A stretch of 64,000 bases of DNA from Pseudo-nitzschia pungens. Its lineage: Eukaryota > Bacillariophyta > Bacillariophyceae > Bacillariales > Bacillariaceae. The notes under the pieces are model-generated. The model saw nothing but the letters and a program-made list of their open reading frames with translations, was not told the origin of the DNA and ran no database searches. This document shows positions 62,065 to 64,000 of the stretch, piece after piece (positions within the stretch are counted from its first letter, which is position 1; each line of letters begins with the position of its first letter). The DNA lies in contig CM074758.1 of the NCBI GenBank assembly GCA_037355855.1, positions 7,475,001-7,539,000 on the forward strand. The letters run 5' to 3'. The translations under genes were made by a program, and so were the position numbers.

Positions 62065-63142
62065 AAGTTACGCAACAGCAAAATAGCAGAAGCCAACAAC
62101 GATTTTGAAAACAATGTTCCGCACCACCGACGTCGTTATTGCCTTGTCGTTGATTACTGTCAGAATGCTCAGCTTCCAAATCTTGGCAGAACACAACCAG
62201 GAGAAACGTATTACATGACACCCTTAACAGTACCAATCCTTGGTATCGTTGACTGTTCTTTAAAGGGCGGCAGCTTGGACGCTTATGTTTATCACGAAGG
62301 GATTGGTAACAAAGGTGGGGACAACGTTGCTTCGATGATACTCATGTTGCTAAAACATAAACAGTGGCTGAAAGAGAACGAACCAGGTGGAGAGCTGAAC
62401 ATTCTCATGGACAACTGTGGGGGGCAGAACAAGAACAATTTCGTTCTTCGTTTAGGAAACATGCTCGTTGAAGCCGGCTATTTCAAAAAGGTGAACTTTA
62501 CTTTCTATGTTGTTGGTCATACAAAGAACTGTGCTGATAGGTGGTTTAATACAATGAAAAGAGACTACCGGTGCCAGAACCTGTACACATTCAAACAACT
62601 ATGTGCAGCATTAGCAACAAATGAACGAATTACTGTCCACGAGGTGAAGAACGGCGACTTCAAAATGTTTAAAGTATTTCAACGGAAGTTCTACAAGGAC
62701 ATCGTCACAGGGTCAATTCAACCAGGTCATATATTTACGGAGACTGCAGTAAGCCAACAACGTTAACAATATTATTGGACCGACTTGAAACAGCACCACC
62801 CAATGTCCAAGATTTACGAAAGGGTATTACGTCATTGGCTGATCGTCGAAAATTATGCGGGAAGCGCTAATCGATTTCGTCTTGCTTGATAGTCACGCCC
62901 CAATTGGCATCAAAGAAATTAAGCAAATAGAACTGTTTACAAAGTGGAGGAAGCTAGTCCCCGGTGATTTTGCAGATGAGATCTGTCCATACCCTGGTGA
63001 TGAAGTCATGAAAAGGTTTAAGGACGAGTGGAATCGAAAGGCAAGAGAACGAGAGCAGCGAAAACGGGACGCTGCGCCTGGAAGACAGCGGAAGAGAAGG
63101 AAGAAGCAACAGGAGCCACCACAAACGCCACAAGACAAGTAG
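62065..63142 (+). pseudogene. DUF7869-like transposase-derived gene, 5' truncated and frameshifted
   Basis: Open from about 62,065 without a clear ATG. CLVVDYCQNAQLPNLG, then QPGETYYMTPL, GIVDCSLKGGSLDAYVYHEG and LMDNCGGQNKNN match proteins with a DUF7869-type domain, which are thought to derive from transposases; the Asp in VDYCQ and in MDNCGGQNKN would be the metal ligands. The frame ends at TAA 62,764-62,766. Homology-like sequence (NVQDLRKGITSLADRRKLCGKR) goes on one base out of frame, and a third frame (62,855-63,142; PGDFADEICPYPGDE, then a basic tail) carries the C-terminus. Two shifts make it a pseudogene unless introns are involved. Confidence 0.65.
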
Positions 63143-63730
63143 TTAGTAGTATTAGTGGTAACAGTAATAGTTGATCAAATTACGTTGTTTAATTGTATTG
63201 ATAGAACAATAGTGTATTAGAATTCCGATTGACGACAATTGATCGAACGATTTTTGTGAGAGTTTTTTTCAATTTTCGTCAACCGAACTTCTTTTGCCTT
63301 TTTCTCGAAACTGAGTTTTTCGAAAAATTATCTTGAACCTTAATGGGGTAGCATGTTTCTGCGTTACCACGCTTAAGTACTCGTAGTTTGTTTCTTGTGT
63401 GTCATAGTTTTGGGACATACGACAATCGTCTCCCGGTCGGATGTCGGACCCGACGGACATCATTGTTTCGTCGTTGTCCGTTGTCCTTTGGAACTGGTGA
63501 GCAGCAAGTTATGGAATAAGGTTTACCGGGATCGTACGGTACCGCAAACCTTACCCGTAACTTACCACAACCTTGCGGAATACGAAGTGCATAACAACCG
63601 GAACAGAGTCTTATTCTGTGGCATCTCTGTACTGCAGTGAGTGACCAAACACCCCAGTGCATCCTCCGTAGCTCGAAGGAAGAAAGAAACGAAACGAAAC
63701 GAAACGAAAAAGAAATCGGCAAAAAATACA
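63143..63730. other. Intergenic or promoter region before the last gene
   Basis: AT-rich to about 63,390, then GC-richer. A short frame at 63,395-63,640 (81 codons) has no recognisable family. A (gaaac)n microsatellite near 63,687-63,710 lies in the probable 5' UTR of the following gene. Confidence 0.45.
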
Positions 63731-64000
63731 ATGAACACCCTCGACGGATGGTTGTCTTCCAAAAAGAGCGACGCCCAGGTCGCTCGGGATTCCAAGCGCG
63801 CCAGAGAGGAACGAAAACGGAAGCACCCCGTCCGCCGCAACGGGACCGCAGCGGCAAAGGCAAGGGCCGAGCCAAAAGCAATAGCAAGAGCAAACGCAAG
63901 AGCGAAACCCTCCGGTGCCACGAATCGCAACGGCCGCAATGGAAGGAATTCGACTCGCTCCAATAAGAAGAACAACAATAACGGGAACAACAATAACGAG
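63731..64000 (+). CDS. Start of an unrecognised basic Asn-rich protein (runs off the window)
   Basis: ATG 63,731 (acaATGA) opens a frame with no stop for the remaining 90 codons. It begins MNTLDGWLSSKKSDAQVARD, then is Arg/Lys/Ala-rich and ends Asn-rich (NKKNNNNGNNNNE). GC-rich, Arg-codon-rich use resembles mL54 more than the elements. The TLDGWL start faintly recalls short clamp-binding (PIP-like) motifs, but it lacks the usual Gln and aromatic pair, so I assign no function. A competing frame from 63,637 is less convincing because it spans the microsatellite. Confidence 0.5.
   Translation, partial: MNTLDGWLSSKKSDAQVARDSKRAREERKRKHPVRRNGTAAAKARAEPKAIARANARAKPSGATNRNGRNGRNSTRSNKKNNNNGNNNNE

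Noticed and set aside
63395..63640. 81-codon forward ORF
   Set aside because: No family signal, no supporting context; kept only as a note under the intergenic region.

Overview
The window is eukaryotic nuclear DNA that is almost entirely transposable elements. The gag and pol proteins look like the Copia and Gypsy families described from diatom genomes, so a diatom or closely related stramenopile is my best guess. That is an inference from protein style, not proof. Only two stretches look like ordinary host genes: a small gene for mitochondrial ribosomal protein mL54 (60,790-61,134) and the start of an unrecognised basic, Asn-rich gene cut by the window end (63,731-64,000).

Layout. 1-5,150: a Gypsy element (called G0 here) on +. 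5,151-27,903: an older Copia element (A, on -) broken twice. A young Copia element (B, 5,368-15,328, two apparently identical 899-bp LTRs, TGGG duplication) sits in its reverse transcriptase. A 5.57-kb DNA transposon (T1, 15,849-21,418, inverted ends, TT duplication) sits in its pol; T1 holds no gene, only tandem arrays, one with an exact 181-bp period. 27,904-34,280: a LINE on - (ORF1, ORF2 with endonuclease and reverse transcriptase), cut by the LTR of A. 34,611-37,509: an internally deleted Copia copy (C) on +. 37,845-42,092: tandem and higher-order repeats, some related to the 5' end of the LINE. 42,093-56,947: a three-layer nest of Gypsy elements, G1 inside G2 inside G3, each insertion with a perfect 5-bp duplication (TCCAT, GCCAC). 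G2 also carries 2.3 kb of LINE ORF2 in place of part of its integrase. 56,948-59,025: a truncated, gene-bearing relative of T1 (T2). 59,026-63,142: two broken transposase-like genes on either side of mL54.

How the parts work together. In LTR elements gag makes the particle and pol supplies protease, integrase, reverse transcriptase and RNase H. In all five elements here where the junction can be read (G0, A, B, G1, G2), gag and pol are in the same frame and separated by one UGA codon. Each UGA is followed by a possible RNA hairpin. In the two Copia elements it is an 8-bp stem starting exactly 4 nt after UGA, with a 23-nt loop and a compensatory base-pair change. In the three Gypsy elements it is a 5-6 bp stem with a 4-nt loop touching the stop codon. 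This suggests programmed UGA readthrough as a shared way to set the Gag to Gag-Pol ratio, and it is the observation I would follow first.
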